Below the pieces are notes generated by a model. It did not search any database, was not told the origin of the DNA, and saw only the letters and a list, made by a program, of their open reading frames with translations. The position numbers and the translations under genes are program-made. Positions 51,484 through 59,776 of a stretch of DNA of 64,000 nucleotides are shown here, piece by piece (the stretch's first letter is position 1; every line of letters begins with the position of its first letter). The stretch comes from Nocardioidaceae bacterium. Lineage in GTDB: Bacteria > Actinomycetota > Actinomycetes > Propionibacteriales > Nocardioidaceae. The DNA lies in the NCBI GenBank assembly GCA_018672315.1, contig CP076053.1:2591827-2655826 (forward strand), in the 5' to 3' direction.

Positions 51484-52695
51484 ATGAAGCTCGCCCTGCT
51501 CTCCCGCGCCTACGGCTCCTACAGTACGCAGCGCCTGCGGACCGCAGCCCTCGACCGGGGCCACCAGGTCAAGGTGCTCGACACCCTCCGATTCGGCATC
51601 GACCTGTCGGGCAGCGAGCCCGACCTCCAGTTCCGCGGCAAGCGGCTGAGCACCTACGACGCGATCATCCCGAGGATCGGCAACTCCATCACCTACTTCG
51701 GCACCGCGGTGGTGCGGCAGTTCGAGCAGATGGACGTCTACACGCCGAACACCTCGTGGGGCATCTCCAACTCCCGCGACAAGCTGCGGGCCAGCCAGAT
51801 CCTCTCGCGCCACGAGATCGCGATGCCGGCGACGACCTTCGCGCGTGACCGCGCCGACGTCATCCCTGCGATCAAGCGGGTCGGTGGCGCTCCCGTGGTC
51901 ATCAAGCTGCTGGAGGGCACCCAGGGCATCGGTGTCATCCTCGCGCCCGACCTGAAGGTGGCCGAGGCCATCGTCGAGACGCTGCAGTCCACGAAGCAGA
52001 ACGTGCTGATCCAGCAGTTCATCACCGAGTCCAAGGGCCGCGACATCCGCGCCCTGGTCGTCGGCGACCGTGTGGTGGCCGCGATGCGTCGCGTGGCGCA
52101 GGGCGACGAGTTCCGCTCCAACGTGCACCGCGGCGGGTCGGTCGAGCGCGTGAACCTCGACCCCGCCTTCGAGCGCGCAGCCGTACGCTCTGCGCAGATC
52201 ATGGGGCTGCGGGTCGCCGGGGTCGACATGCTCGAGGGTGACGACGGTCCGCTGGTGATGGAGGTGAACTCCTCACCGGGCCTGGAGGGGATCGAGGCGG
52301 CGACCGGGCTGGACGTCGCCGGCGCGATCGTCGACTACGTCGACAACCAGGTGGCCTTCCCCGAGATCGACGTACGCCAGCGCCTGACGGTCTCCACCGG
52401 CTACGGCGTCGCCGAGATCGCGGTGCAGGCCCCCAGCGACATGGTCGGCAAGACGCTCGGCGAGTCCGGTCTGCGCGACAAGGACATCACCGTGCTGACG
52501 CTGCACCGGGGCACCCAGGTGATCCCGAACCCCAGCGTCGACAAGGTGCTGGAGGCGGGGGACCGGCTGCTCAGCTTCGGCCGTCTGGAGGAGATGCGCG
52601 GCATGATCCCGAGCCGGCGCAAGCGGCGGGCGAAGGTCAAGAAGCTGCCCGCCGAGCCCATCCACGACGCGGCCCCGGAGCCCTCGGGCGACTGA
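51484..52695 (+). CDS. rimK: RimK-type ATP-grasp ligase fused to a TrkA-C domain
   Basis: The product has 403 aa. The ATP-grasp core (1-300) shows NSRDKLRASQIL, VVIKLLEGTQGIGV (glycine loop, about 139-152), SKGRDIRALVVGD and the metal-binding VMEVNSSPGLEGIE (about 259-272). Residues about 308-382 match a TrkA-C/RCK-C ligand-binding domain (VGKTLGESGLRDKDITVL and GDRLLSFG). A basic Lys/Arg stretch and an acidic end follow. RimK-type enzymes add glutamate to the C-terminus of ribosomal protein S6 or other carboxylates; here the fused RCK-C may sense a nucleotide. ATG follows GAGGAA. It is divergent from the protease gene. Confidence 0.88.
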   Translation: MKLALLSRAYGSYSTQRLRTAALDRGHQVKVLDTLRFGIDLSGSEPDLQFRGKRLSTYDAIIPRIGNSITYFGTAVVRQFEQMDVYTPNTSWGISNSRDKLRASQILSRHEIAMPATTFARDRADVIPAIKRVGGAPVVIKLLEGTQGIGVILAPDLKVAEAIVETLQSTKQNVLIQQFITESKGRDIRALVVGDRVVAAMRRVAQGDEFRSNVHRGGSVERVNLDPAFERAAVRSAQIMGLRVAGVDMLEGDDGPLVMEVNSSPGLEGIEAATGLDVAGAIVDYVDNQVAFPEIDVRQRLTVSTGYGVAEIAVQAPSDMVGKTLGESGLRDKDITVLTLHRGTQVIPNPSVDKVLEAGDRLLSFGRLEEMRGMIPSRRKRRAKVKKLPAEPIHDAAPEPSGD

Positions 52696-52736
52696 TCGGG
52701 GGCCTCCCGACCAGTCGCCCCGGGCGGCGGGTCCGC

Positions 52737-53303
52737 TCAGGCCTTCGACTCGGCGAACGCCTCGACGGCGGCGGCGCAGAACGCGTCCAGGTCGCCGGGG
52801 TCGCGCGAGGTGACGAGCTTCCACCCGTTCGCCGGGCAGGTGAAGACCTCCTCGTCGACCCATGTGGCGCCGGCGTTGCGCAGATCGGTCTGCAGGCTCG
52901 GGAAGCTCGTCATCGTCTTGCCGTGCAGCGTGTCGGTCTCCACCAGCGTCCAGGGGGCGTGGCAGATGGCCGCGACCGGCTTGCCCGCGTCGATGAAGCC
53001 CTGCACGAACGTCAGGGCGTCGGCGTCCATCCGCAGGCTGTCGGCGTTGGTCGTGCCGCCGGGCAGGACCAGGCCGTCGAAGTCCTCGGCGCGCACGTCG
53101 GTGACGGACTGCTCGGCGGTGAAGGTGTCGGCCTGGTTCACGTCGGAGGTGAACGCCTGCACCGTGCCCCCGCCGGGCGCGATGAGGACGGTGCGGGCCC
53201 CCTCGGCGTCGAGTGCTTCGCGGGGCGCGGTCAACTCGGGCTGCTCGACGCCGGAGTCGGCGACGAGGATCGCGATGGTCGTGGACTCGAGGCGCTGGGC
53301 CAT
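52737..53303 (-). CDS. DJ-1/PfpI-family protein
   Basis: The 188-aa protein has the nucleophile elbow AAICHAPWTLV with Cys near residue 113, an upstream DGLVLPGG and the acidic residue of the triad near E20. The family covers deglycase, chaperone and peptidase-like roles; this copy resembles general stress protein 18-type intracellular proteins. ATG has AGGAGA upstream. It is convergent with rimK. Confidence 0.9.
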   Translation of the reverse strand: MAQRLESTTIAILVADSGVEQPELTAPREALDAEGARTVLIAPGGGTVQAFTSDVNQADTFTAEQSVTDVRAEDFDGLVLPGGTTNADSLRMDADALTFVQGFIDAGKPVAAICHAPWTLVETDTLHGKTMTSFPSLQTDLRNAGATWVDEEVFTCPANGWKLVTSRDPGDLDAFCAAAVEAFAESKA

Positions 53304-53474
53304 GGTGTCTCCTCAGGGTCTGGAGGTTCCGGGTTCGTCGTGGCACCTCCCCGCCTCGTGGGTCCGCGAACGTCGTCGACGGCGCTGTCGCCGGCCCTGT
53401 CGTCAACGCGTCGGAGCGCGTCGCGGTCGCGACGACACCTGCGGGTGGCCCGGCCCGCTGGCACACTCGGCGTC

Positions 53475-54206
53475 GTGACAGGTGGCGGCGGCGGGCGGAG
53501 GCGGTGGACGCGGTCCGACGTCGGGAAGGTCGTCGGCCTGCTCGCGCTGGTCGCCGTCGTCGCGGTCGCGGGGCTAAGCGGCGTCCTGCCGTCGGTCGGC
53601 GAGGTGCGGGAGCAGGTGCGCGGCTACGGGGCCCTGGCACCGGTGGCGTACGTCGTGGCGTACGGGGTGCTGACGCTGTTCCCGACGCCGGCCAGCCTGC
53701 TGACCATCGCCGGCGGGGCGCTCTTCGGTCTCGTCGAGGGCACCGCGTACGCGCTGCTCGGGGCGCTGCTCGGCGCCGTCGCGGCGTACGAGATCGGGCG
53801 TCTGCTCGGCCGCGACGCCGTCGACCGCCTGACCCGGGGGCGACTGGAGCCGGTGGAGCGGGTGCTCTCCCAGCACGGGTTCCTCGCGGTGGTCGCGATC
53901 CGGCTGACGCCGGTCTTCCCGTTCCTCCTGGTCAACTACGCGAGCGGTCTGACCAGCCTCACGCGCCGCGACTACGTGCTGGGCACCGCCGTCGGCATCG
54001 TGCCCGGGGCGGTCGCGTACGCCGCGGTCGGCGCGTACGGCGCCGACCCGCTGGGGCTTTTCGCCGCGATCGCCGGTCTGGTGCTGCTCACGCTCGTCGG
54101 TGGGTATGTGGGTCGCCGGATGCTCCGTCGTGAGGGCATCGACCCCGACCGGGCGACGGACCCGGACGCAGACGCGTCGGCACACGCACCAGGAGACGAT
54201 CGATGA
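53475..54206 (+). CDS. VTT-domain (DedA/TVP38-like) membrane protein
   Basis: The 243-aa protein has membrane segments at about 16-36, 54-100, 136-160 and 180-215 and the VTT pattern GGALFGLVEGTAYALLGALLG followed by FPFLLVNYASG. TVP38/DedA proteins are membrane proteins linked to lipid scrambling. The C-terminal 30 residues are Asp-rich. GTG start; the stop overlaps the monooxygenase start (ATGA). Confidence 0.85.
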   Translation: MTGGGGGRRRWTRSDVGKVVGLLALVAVVAVAGLSGVLPSVGEVREQVRGYGALAPVAYVVAYGVLTLFPTPASLLTIAGGALFGLVEGTAYALLGALLGAVAAYEIGRLLGRDAVDRLTRGRLEPVERVLSQHGFLAVVAIRLTPVFPFLLVNYASGLTSLTRRDYVLGTAVGIVPGAVAYAAVGAYGADPLGLFAAIAGLVLLTLVGGYVGRRMLRREGIDPDRATDPDADASAHAPGDDR

Positions 54207-55687
54207 CCAGCAGCCCCGCGAACGACCGCGCGTACACCGCCCTCATCGTCGGCACGGGGTTCGGTGGCCAGACGGCGGCGATGACGCTGCGCAAGGCCGG
54301 CGTCGAGGACTTCGTGATGCTCGAGCGTCGCGACTTCATGGGGGGTACGTGGGTGCAGAACTCCTACCCGGGTGCGGCCGTCGACGTGCAGAGCCCGCTC
54401 TACTCCATCTCCAGCGAGCCGTACGCCTGGGAGCGCATGTTCTCCACCCAGGAGGAGCTCGAGGAGTACACGAACCACGTCATCGACAAGCACGGGCTGC
54501 GCGAGAAGACGAGGTTGAACGCCGAGGTGACGCGGCTGACGTGGCTCGAGGACGACCAGCTCTGGGAGGTGTACACCGAGGCCGCCGGCACCTGGCGGGC
54601 TCGCTTCGTCGTCAACGCCTCCGGCCCGCTGTCGACGCCGGTGGTGCCGCCGTTCTCCGGGCGCGCCACCTACGAGGGCGTGCAGTTCCACAGCAACGAC
54701 TGGGACCACGACTTCGACCACCGCGGCAAGCGCGTCGCCGTCATCGGGTCCGGCGCGAGCGCTGCCCAGATCGTGCCCGCGATCCAGCCGGACGTCGCCG
54801 AGCTGCACGTCTTCCAGCGCACGCCGCACTGGGTGATGCCACGCCCCGACCACGAGTTCTCGCCGTTCGAGCGTCGTCTGCTGGGGGTCGACGCGGTGCA
54901 CCGGGCGGTGCGGACGGCGATCTACTGGGGGTTGGAGACGCGCATCATCGGCTTCAAGTACAGCGACACGATGCTGCGCCTGGTGGCCCAGCGGAAGGCC
55001 AAGGCGAACATCGACGACCACGTCTCCGACGCGCGCCTGCGCGAGAAGCTGACGCCGGACTACCGCATCGGCTGCAAGCGCATCATCCTCTCCAACGCCC
55101 TCTATCCCGCCCTGGACGCCGAGAACTGCACGCTCTACTCCGGTGAGCACGGCGAGGGGATCGACCGCTTCGACGAGACCGGCATCCACACCACGGACGG
55201 CCGTCACGTCGAGGTCGACGCCATCGTGTACGCCACCGGCTACGACGCCACCGACGGCCTCATCGCCTACCCGGTGATCGGACGCGACGGCCTCAAGCTC
55301 GGCGACTACTGGGACGAGTTCCCTCGGGCCTACCTCGGCACGACGGTGCCGGGCTTCCCCAACATGTACATCGTCACCGGTCCGAACACCGGCATCGGGC
55401 ACACCTCGGCGATCTTCCTGATCGAGTCGCAGATGGAGTACATCCGGCAGTCGGTCGAGCGGGTGCTCGCCGAGGGGGCGACGGCGATCGAACCGACCCT
55501 GCAGGCCGAGGACGACTACACGAGCCACATCCACTCCGAGATGCGCCGCACGGTCTGGTACCACGGGGGCTGCAACAGCTGGTACAAGTCTGCAGACGGC
55601 CACGTCGTCGCGATGTTCCCCGGGTTCACCTTCAACTTCCGGCGCATGACCAAGGACTTCAAGCCCGAGCACCACCAGCTCACCTGA
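54203..55687 (+). CDS. Flavin-containing (Baeyer-Villiger-type) monooxygenase
   Basis: The 494-aa protein has an FAD loop VGTGFGG (about 16-22), a BVMO fingerprint-like YEGVQFHSNDWD (motif F/YXGXXXHXXXWD) near 154-165, an NADPH Rossmann loop IGSGASAAQ (about 176-184), and DAIVYATGYDA for the second flavin contact. It should oxygenate a ketone or heteroatom using NADPH. It is co-translated with the VTT protein. The tail is rich in aromatic residues (TFNFRRMTKDF). Substrate is unknown. Confidence 0.88.
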   Translation: MTSSPANDRAYTALIVGTGFGGQTAAMTLRKAGVEDFVMLERRDFMGGTWVQNSYPGAAVDVQSPLYSISSEPYAWERMFSTQEELEEYTNHVIDKHGLREKTRLNAEVTRLTWLEDDQLWEVYTEAAGTWRARFVVNASGPLSTPVVPPFSGRATYEGVQFHSNDWDHDFDHRGKRVAVIGSGASAAQIVPAIQPDVAELHVFQRTPHWVMPRPDHEFSPFERRLLGVDAVHRAVRTAIYWGLETRIIGFKYSDTMLRLVAQRKAKANIDDHVSDARLREKLTPDYRIGCKRIILSNALYPALDAENCTLYSGEHGEGIDRFDETGIHTTDGRHVEVDAIVYATGYDATDGLIAYPVIGRDGLKLGDYWDEFPRAYLGTTVPGFPNMYIVTGPNTGIGHTSAIFLIESQMEYIRQSVERVLAEGATAIEPTLQAEDDYTSHIHSEMRRTVWYHGGCNSWYKSADGHVVAMFPGFTFNFRRMTKDFKPEHHQLT

Positions 55688-55856
55688 CCCGTCGAGCGCG
55701 AGCCGCATCGCTCCGTGCACAGCGGTAGCATCGCGTTGCGAGGCCGAAAGCACGGTAAGGGGTCGTCAAGCCAGCTTGGTGCAGAATGCGGCGACCTGCC
55801 TCGCACCCAGCCTGCGTCAGCATCAGGGGTCGACATGTCTGTGCAACCGGGCACCT

Positions 55857-56072
55857 TCAAGAGAGCGCCGCGATGCGTAGCGCGACGACAACCGTCCCTG
55901 CGGTCGAAAGGACGAGTGCCGCGATCGCGAAGCGCTTTTCACGTGTGGTCCGCGATCTCAGCAGCGCAAAGAGTGAGACGACGAGGCCCATCGGTGGAAC
56001 CATGGCAGACCAGAAAAACGGCCAGAACAACCGGAAAAAGTGCGGACGTTGGCGATGGGTCCGCTCACTCAT
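55857..56072 (-). CDS. Small two-helix membrane protein (71 aa)
   Basis: The 71-aa product has a basic N-terminus (SERTHRQRPHFF) and two hydrophobic segments: about 13-37 (FFRLFWPFFWSAMVPPMG and onward) and 47-68 (FAIAALVLSTAGTVVVALRI), separated by a charged RSRTTREKR loop. A GAAAGG site precedes the ATG. No family is recognised. The RTHRQRPHFFRLF start is typical of a cytosolic positive-inside membrane insertion. Confidence 0.65.
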   Translation of the reverse strand: MSERTHRQRPHFFRLFWPFFWSAMVPPMGLVVSLFALLRSRTTREKRFAIAALVLSTAGTVVVALRIAALS

Positions 56073-56092
56073 CGTGGCCTTTCATGCGAGTC

Positions 56093-56185
56093 CTAGTCGG
56101 GACGTGACCGCAGGACGACGTAGACAACGCCTGCGACAAAGAACATGAGGAGCACCAGGAACTCGACGAACCCGATGCCGACCAT
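56093..56185 (-). CDS. 30-aa single-helix membrane microprotein
   Basis: A 30-codon frame starts MVGIGFVEFLVLLMFF and ends VLRSRPD before a TAG. Nearly the whole peptide is one hydrophobic helix with a positive C-terminal end. On the minus strand TAACTT, then six bases, then ATG gives a perfect leaderless start. It lies 20 bp upstream of the 71-aa gene on the same strand. It is shorter than most gene finders report. Confidence 0.55.
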   Translation of the reverse strand: MVGIGFVEFLVLLMFFVAGVVYVVLRSRPD

Positions 56186-56191
56186 GGCGAC

Positions 56192-56197
56192 AAGTTA
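56192..56197 (-). promoter_or_regulatory. Leaderless -10 element of the 30-aa microprotein
   Basis: TAACTT on the minus strand, six bases ahead of the ATG at 56185. Confidence 0.45.
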
Positions 56198-56302
56198 CCC
56201 GCACGATGGACCGGGGCGGCAACGCGCGAGCGATCAGCACGTCGCCGGATCTGGTTCAGACTGCTTGCATCGCCCGTGTCTCCGGCGTTTCGGGGCGACG
56301 AA

Positions 56303-56479
56303 TCAAGCGATGGCGATGAGCACCGAGAAGGCGGCCTGGCCGACCACGAGTGCCAGCACCATCAGCGTGATTCCTTGAGCGAGCGGTTTGCCGACTGCGA
56401 CGTCGAGGGCTCTGCTTCCGAGCCAGACCAAGATGAAGAAGACCGGAAGCAGAATCAGGGCCAGGACATCCAATGACAT
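56303..56479 (-). CDS. Small two-helix membrane protein (58 aa)
   Basis: The 58-aa product has helices at about 3-21 (LDVLALILLPVFFILVWLG) and 35-57, with SRALDVAVGKP between. No family is recognised. TACCGT, seven bases ahead of the ATG at 56479 on the minus strand, gives another leaderless start. It has a compact hydrophobic-only composition like the neighbouring two small genes. Confidence 0.6.
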   Translation of the reverse strand: MSLDVLALILLPVFFILVWLGSRALDVAVGKPLAQGITLMVLALVVGQAAFSVLIAIA

Positions 56480-56486
56480 GCGCGTG

Positions 56487-56492
56487 ACGGTA
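56487..56492 (-). promoter_or_regulatory. Leaderless -10 element of the 58-aa gene
   Basis: TACCGT on the minus strand, seven bases ahead of the ATG at 56479. Confidence 0.45.
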
Positions 56493-56685
56493 CTGCGATA
56501 AATCGGCCCGACACGTACAAGAACTGACCGTGGCGCGCCGTGAGAAAATGTCACCGGAACGAAAATGTGGAGTCCCGAAATCGAGTCGCGTGGGTGCCAC
56601 CGTGTCCTCCCTGCAGTGCCACACGGCTCGCCGGAGCGCGTAGCGTTCGTCACGCCCATCCGTCGCCGCGCGGCCGTGAGCGACC

Positions 56686-57606
56686 TCAGGCGGTCGTCTC
56701 GGCCGTGAGACGGTCGGCCGTACGCCGCAGGCATTGCAACCCCCAGGCGATCTCCGGCTGAGAGCTGGTGCCTCGACGCACGGCGGTGCGCACGTGGCGT
56801 ACGGGCGCTCCCTCGCCGCGCAGCGGCACCCGCACCAGCGAGCCGACCAAGGGCAGCCGAGCGAGCCGGGGGATGAGCGCGACGCCGAGGCCCGCCGCCA
56901 CGAGCGAGGCGGCCGTGTCCCACTCCAGGGCCTGGTGCGCCTGCCGAGGCACGAACCCGGCGGCCGAGCAGGCGGCCAGCGTCAGGTCGGAGTAGGTGCT
57001 GCCCGGACGGTCGGTGATCCACGGCTCGTGCTCGGCCTCCACCAGCGAGATCGACTCCCGCTCGGCGAGCCGGTGGCCCGCGGGCACGAGGAGGTCGAGC
57101 GTGTCGACCAGCAGGGGCTGCTGCTCGAAGCGGGGGTCGTCCGAGGGCGGCAGGGGCCCGCCGGCGACGACCACCGCGATGTCCGCCCGGTCGGCGAGCA
57201 GCATCTCGAAGCACGCCAGCGGCTCGGCCTCGATGACCGTCACGGTGGTCTCGACGGCCTCGTCGCGTGCGGAGGTCGCGACCTCGGCGAGCAGCGCGGA
57301 GGCGGCGGTCGAGAAGCCGGCCAGCCGCAACCGGCCCAGACCGGTCCCGCCGGCCGCGAGCACCGCCGCGTGCACCTCGGCCCACTCCGCGAAGAGCGCG
57401 TCGGCCCGCTCGAGCAGCACGCGGCCCGCGGGTGTCAGACGCAGTCGTCGGCCCTCGGGCTGCAGCAACGGCGTGCCGACGTCGCGGGAGAGGGTGCGCA
57501 GCTGGGCCGAGAGAGCCGACGGCGTGTAGCCCAGGTCGTGCGCGGCGGCCGCGAGGGTACCGCGGTGCGCCACCACCTGCAGCACTCTCAGGCGCGTGTC
57601 GATCAT
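56686..57606 (-). CDS. LysR-family transcriptional regulator
   Basis: The 306-aa protein has an N-terminal winged HTH (TRLRVLQVVAHRGTLAAAAHDLG-YTPSALSAQLRTL, about 4-40) and a periplasmic-binding-protein-like effector domain (about 90-295). It is divergent from the demethylation cluster across 73 bp, the standard LysR arrangement, so it very likely controls that cluster and senses its substrate or an intermediate. ATG at 57606 is preferred; a longer start is possible. Confidence 0.88.
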   Translation of the reverse strand: MIDTRLRVLQVVAHRGTLAAAAHDLGYTPSALSAQLRTLSRDVGTPLLQPEGRRLRLTPAGRVLLERADALFAEWAEVHAAVLAAGGTGLGRLRLAGFSTAASALLAEVATSARDEAVETTVTVIEAEPLACFEMLLADRADIAVVVAGGPLPPSDDPRFEQQPLLVDTLDLLVPAGHRLAERESISLVEAEHEPWITDRPGSTYSDLTLAACSAAGFVPRQAHQALEWDTAASLVAAGLGVALIPRLARLPLVGSLVRVPLRGEGAPVRHVRTAVRRGTSSQPEIAWGLQCLRRTADRLTAETTA

Positions 57607-57618
57607 GCGCAATCGTTG

Positions 57619-57628
57619 CACGATCGTG
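57619..57628. promoter_or_regulatory. Candidate LysR operator
   Basis: CACGATCGTG is a perfect 10-bp palindrome in the 73-bp region between the LysR gene and the DgcA-like gene, embedded in GTTGCACGATCGTGTGCAG with TGCA on both sides. It is a plausible binding site for the divergent regulator. Confidence 0.4.
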
Positions 57629-57679
57629 TGCAGATCGCTGCGCTGGTCGTGGTAGTCCGCATGGTCCGACACTGGCCGC

Positions 57680-59752
57680 ATGGCCCACCTCGACCCGCTG
57701 CTGGACGGCTTCGACCTCAAGGGTGTGCAGCTGCGCAACCGCGTCGTGTCGACCTCGCACGAGCCGGCGTACACCGAGGACGGGATGCCCAAGGACCGTT
57801 ACCGCCTCTACCACCTCGAGAAGGCCCGCGGCGGCGTCGGCCTGACGATGATCGGCGGCTCGGCGGTCGTCAGCCCCGACAGCCCGCCCGCGTTCGGCAA
57901 CATGCTGCTCTACAAGGACGAGGTCGTGCCGTGGCTCGCGCGCCTGGTCGAGGACTGTCACGAGGCCGGGGCCGCGGTGATGTGCCAGGTCACCCACCTG
58001 GGCCGGCGCACCAGCAACTTCACCGGCGACTGGCTGCCGCTGGTCTACCCCTCGGCGAGGCGCGAGCCGCAGCACCGGTCCTTCCCCAAGGTCGCCGAGG
58101 CCTGGGACGTCGACCGCATCGTGCGGCACTACGCCGAGGCGGCGGCCCGCTGTGAGGCCTCCGGCATGGACGGCATCGAGATCGAGGCGTACAGCCACCT
58201 CTTCGACGCCTGGGCCTCGCCCGCGACGAACGACCGTGACGACGAGTTCGGCGGCGACGCCGAGCGCCGGCTCACCTTCCCGCTGCGGGTCATCGAGGCG
58301 ATCCGGGCGGCCGTGAGCCCCGAGTTCGTCGTGGGCGTACGGATGGCGATGGACGAGGACCTGCCCGGCGGCCTCGGCCTCGACGACGCCGTCGAGGTGC
58401 TGCGCCGCTACACCGACCGCGGCATCGACTTCCTCTCGGTCATCAAGGGCGGGCTGGAGTCCGACGCGCGGCTGGCCGCGACGATCCCGTCGATGGGGAC
58501 ACCGTCCTCGCCGTTCCTCGACTTCGCCGGGCAGGTGCGGGCCCGCGTCGACGTGCCCGTCATGCACGCCGCGCGCATCGGCGACGTGGCCACCGCCCGG
58601 CACGCCATCCGCGATGGGCTGCTCGACCTCGTCGGGATGACCCGGCCGCAGCTCGCCGACCCCCACCTGGTCGCCAAGGTCGCACGCGGCGAGGAGGACC
58701 GCGTACGCCCCTGCGTCGGTGCGTCCTACTGCCTGGACGCGATCTACGAGTCCGGCGACGCCAAGTGCATCCACAACGCGGCCACCGGCCGCGAGGGCTC
58801 GATGCCCCACGTCATCGCGCCGACCGTGGGCCGTCGCCGCCGCGCGGTGGTGGTCGGCGCCGGGGTCGCCGGGCTCGAGGCCGCCCGGGTGCTCGGCGAG
58901 CGCGGCCACCGGGTGACCGTGCTCGAGGCCGCCGACCGGGCCGGCGGGCAGGTGCTCGTCGCCGCGTCCTCGCCGCGCCGCCGCGACCTGGTCGGCATCG
59001 TCGACTGGCGGCTCTCGGAGGCCAAGTACTCCGGGGTGGACTTCCGGTTCGGGGTGTACGCCGAGGCCGCCGACGTGCTCGCGCTCGAGCCCGACGTCGT
59101 CGTGGTCGCCACCGGCGGCTCCCCGAACCGCAGCTGGCTGCCCGAGGCCGACCAGGCACTCGTGCTCGACACCTGGGACGTGCTCGGCGGCACCGGCGCC
59201 CGGCTCCGAGCCGGCGACCGGGTGCTGGTGCACGACGACCACGGCGGCGAACCCGCCCTGGACGCCGCGGAGGTGCTCGCCAGGGCCGGTCTGGCGGTCG
59301 AGATCAGCACACCCGAGCGCAGCCTCGGCATCGGCGTGGGCAGCATGAACAGCCCGGCGTACCTGAAGGTCTTCGCCGAGCACGACGTCACCACCACGCT
59401 CGCGCGGCGCCTGGTGGGCGTACGCCGCGCCCGCCCCGAGGAGGGCGGACGCCTCGTCGCCACGTTGGCCACCGACTACAGCACCGACCTCGGCGCGATA
59501 GTCGAGCGCGTGGTCGACCACGTCGTCGTCGAGCACGGCACGCTGCCCAACGACGAGCTCTACCGCGACCTCGTCCCCGGCTCGACCAACCTCGGCGAGG
59601 TCGACCACGACGCGCTGCTGGCCGGGGCGCCGCAGGAGGTCGTGCGCCACGACGCCGGCACCTACCAGCTGTTCCGCATCGGGGACGCCGTCGCCAGCCG
59701 CAACATCCACGCGGCCGTCTACGACGCCCTCCGCCTCTGCCTCACCGTCTGA
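57680..59752 (+). CDS. DgcA-like OYE-family flavoenzyme (N-demethylase)
   Basis: The 690-aa protein has an N-terminal FMN TIM barrel (about 1-350), a 4Fe-4S Cys set CVGASYC...C (about 344-363) and a C-terminal FAD/NADH-like Rossmann domain with [20 protein letters not shown] (about 390-409). This is the architecture of 2,4-dienoyl-CoA reductase, trimethylamine/dimethylamine dehydrogenase and DgcA. DgcA (dimethylglycine catabolism, about 690 aa, by memory) fits length and neighbours best. It probably demethylates a tertiary amine. It is the first gene of the cluster. Confidence 0.82.
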   Translation: MAHLDPLLDGFDLKGVQLRNRVVSTSHEPAYTEDGMPKDRYRLYHLEKARGGVGLTMIGGSAVVSPDSPPAFGNMLLYKDEVVPWLARLVEDCHEAGAAVMCQVTHLGRRTSNFTGDWLPLVYPSARREPQHRSFPKVAEAWDVDRIVRHYAEAAARCEASGMDGIEIEAYSHLFDAWASPATNDRDDEFGGDAERRLTFPLRVIEAIRAAVSPEFVVGVRMAMDEDLPGGLGLDDAVEVLRRYTDRGIDFLSVIKGGLESDARLAATIPSMGTPSSPFLDFAGQVRARVDVPVMHAARIGDVATARHAIRDGLLDLVGMTRPQLADPHLVAKVARGEEDRVRPCVGASYCLDAIYESGDAKCIHNAATGREGSMPHVIAPTVGRRRRAVVVGAGVAGLEAARVLGERGHRVTVLEAADRAGGQVLVAASSPRRRDLVGIVDWRLSEAKYSGVDFRFGVYAEAADVLALEPDVVVVATGGSPNRSWLPEADQALVLDTWDVLGGTGARLRAGDRVLVHDDHGGEPALDAAEVLARAGLAVEISTPERSLGIGVGSMNSPAYLKVFAEHDVTTTLARRLVGVRRARPEEGGRLVATLATDYSTDLGAIVERVVDHVVVEHGTLPNDELYRDLVPGSTNLGEVDHDALLAGAPQEVVRHDAGTYQLFRIGDAVASRNIHAAVYDALRLCLTV

Positions 59753-59776
59753 CCACGACAGCACCAGGAGACACCC

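Larger units (their letters stand above)
55688..56685. other. Lower-GC kilobase between the monooxygenase and LysR genes
   Basis: This interval is clearly less GC-rich than the flanks, with A-rich runs such as GAAAAACGG and GAAAATGT. Three small minus-strand membrane-protein frames (listed separately) are supported by start signals. The remainder at 55688-55856 and 56480-56685 holds nothing I can assign; no tRNA, integrase or direct repeat is seen. Confidence 0.6.
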
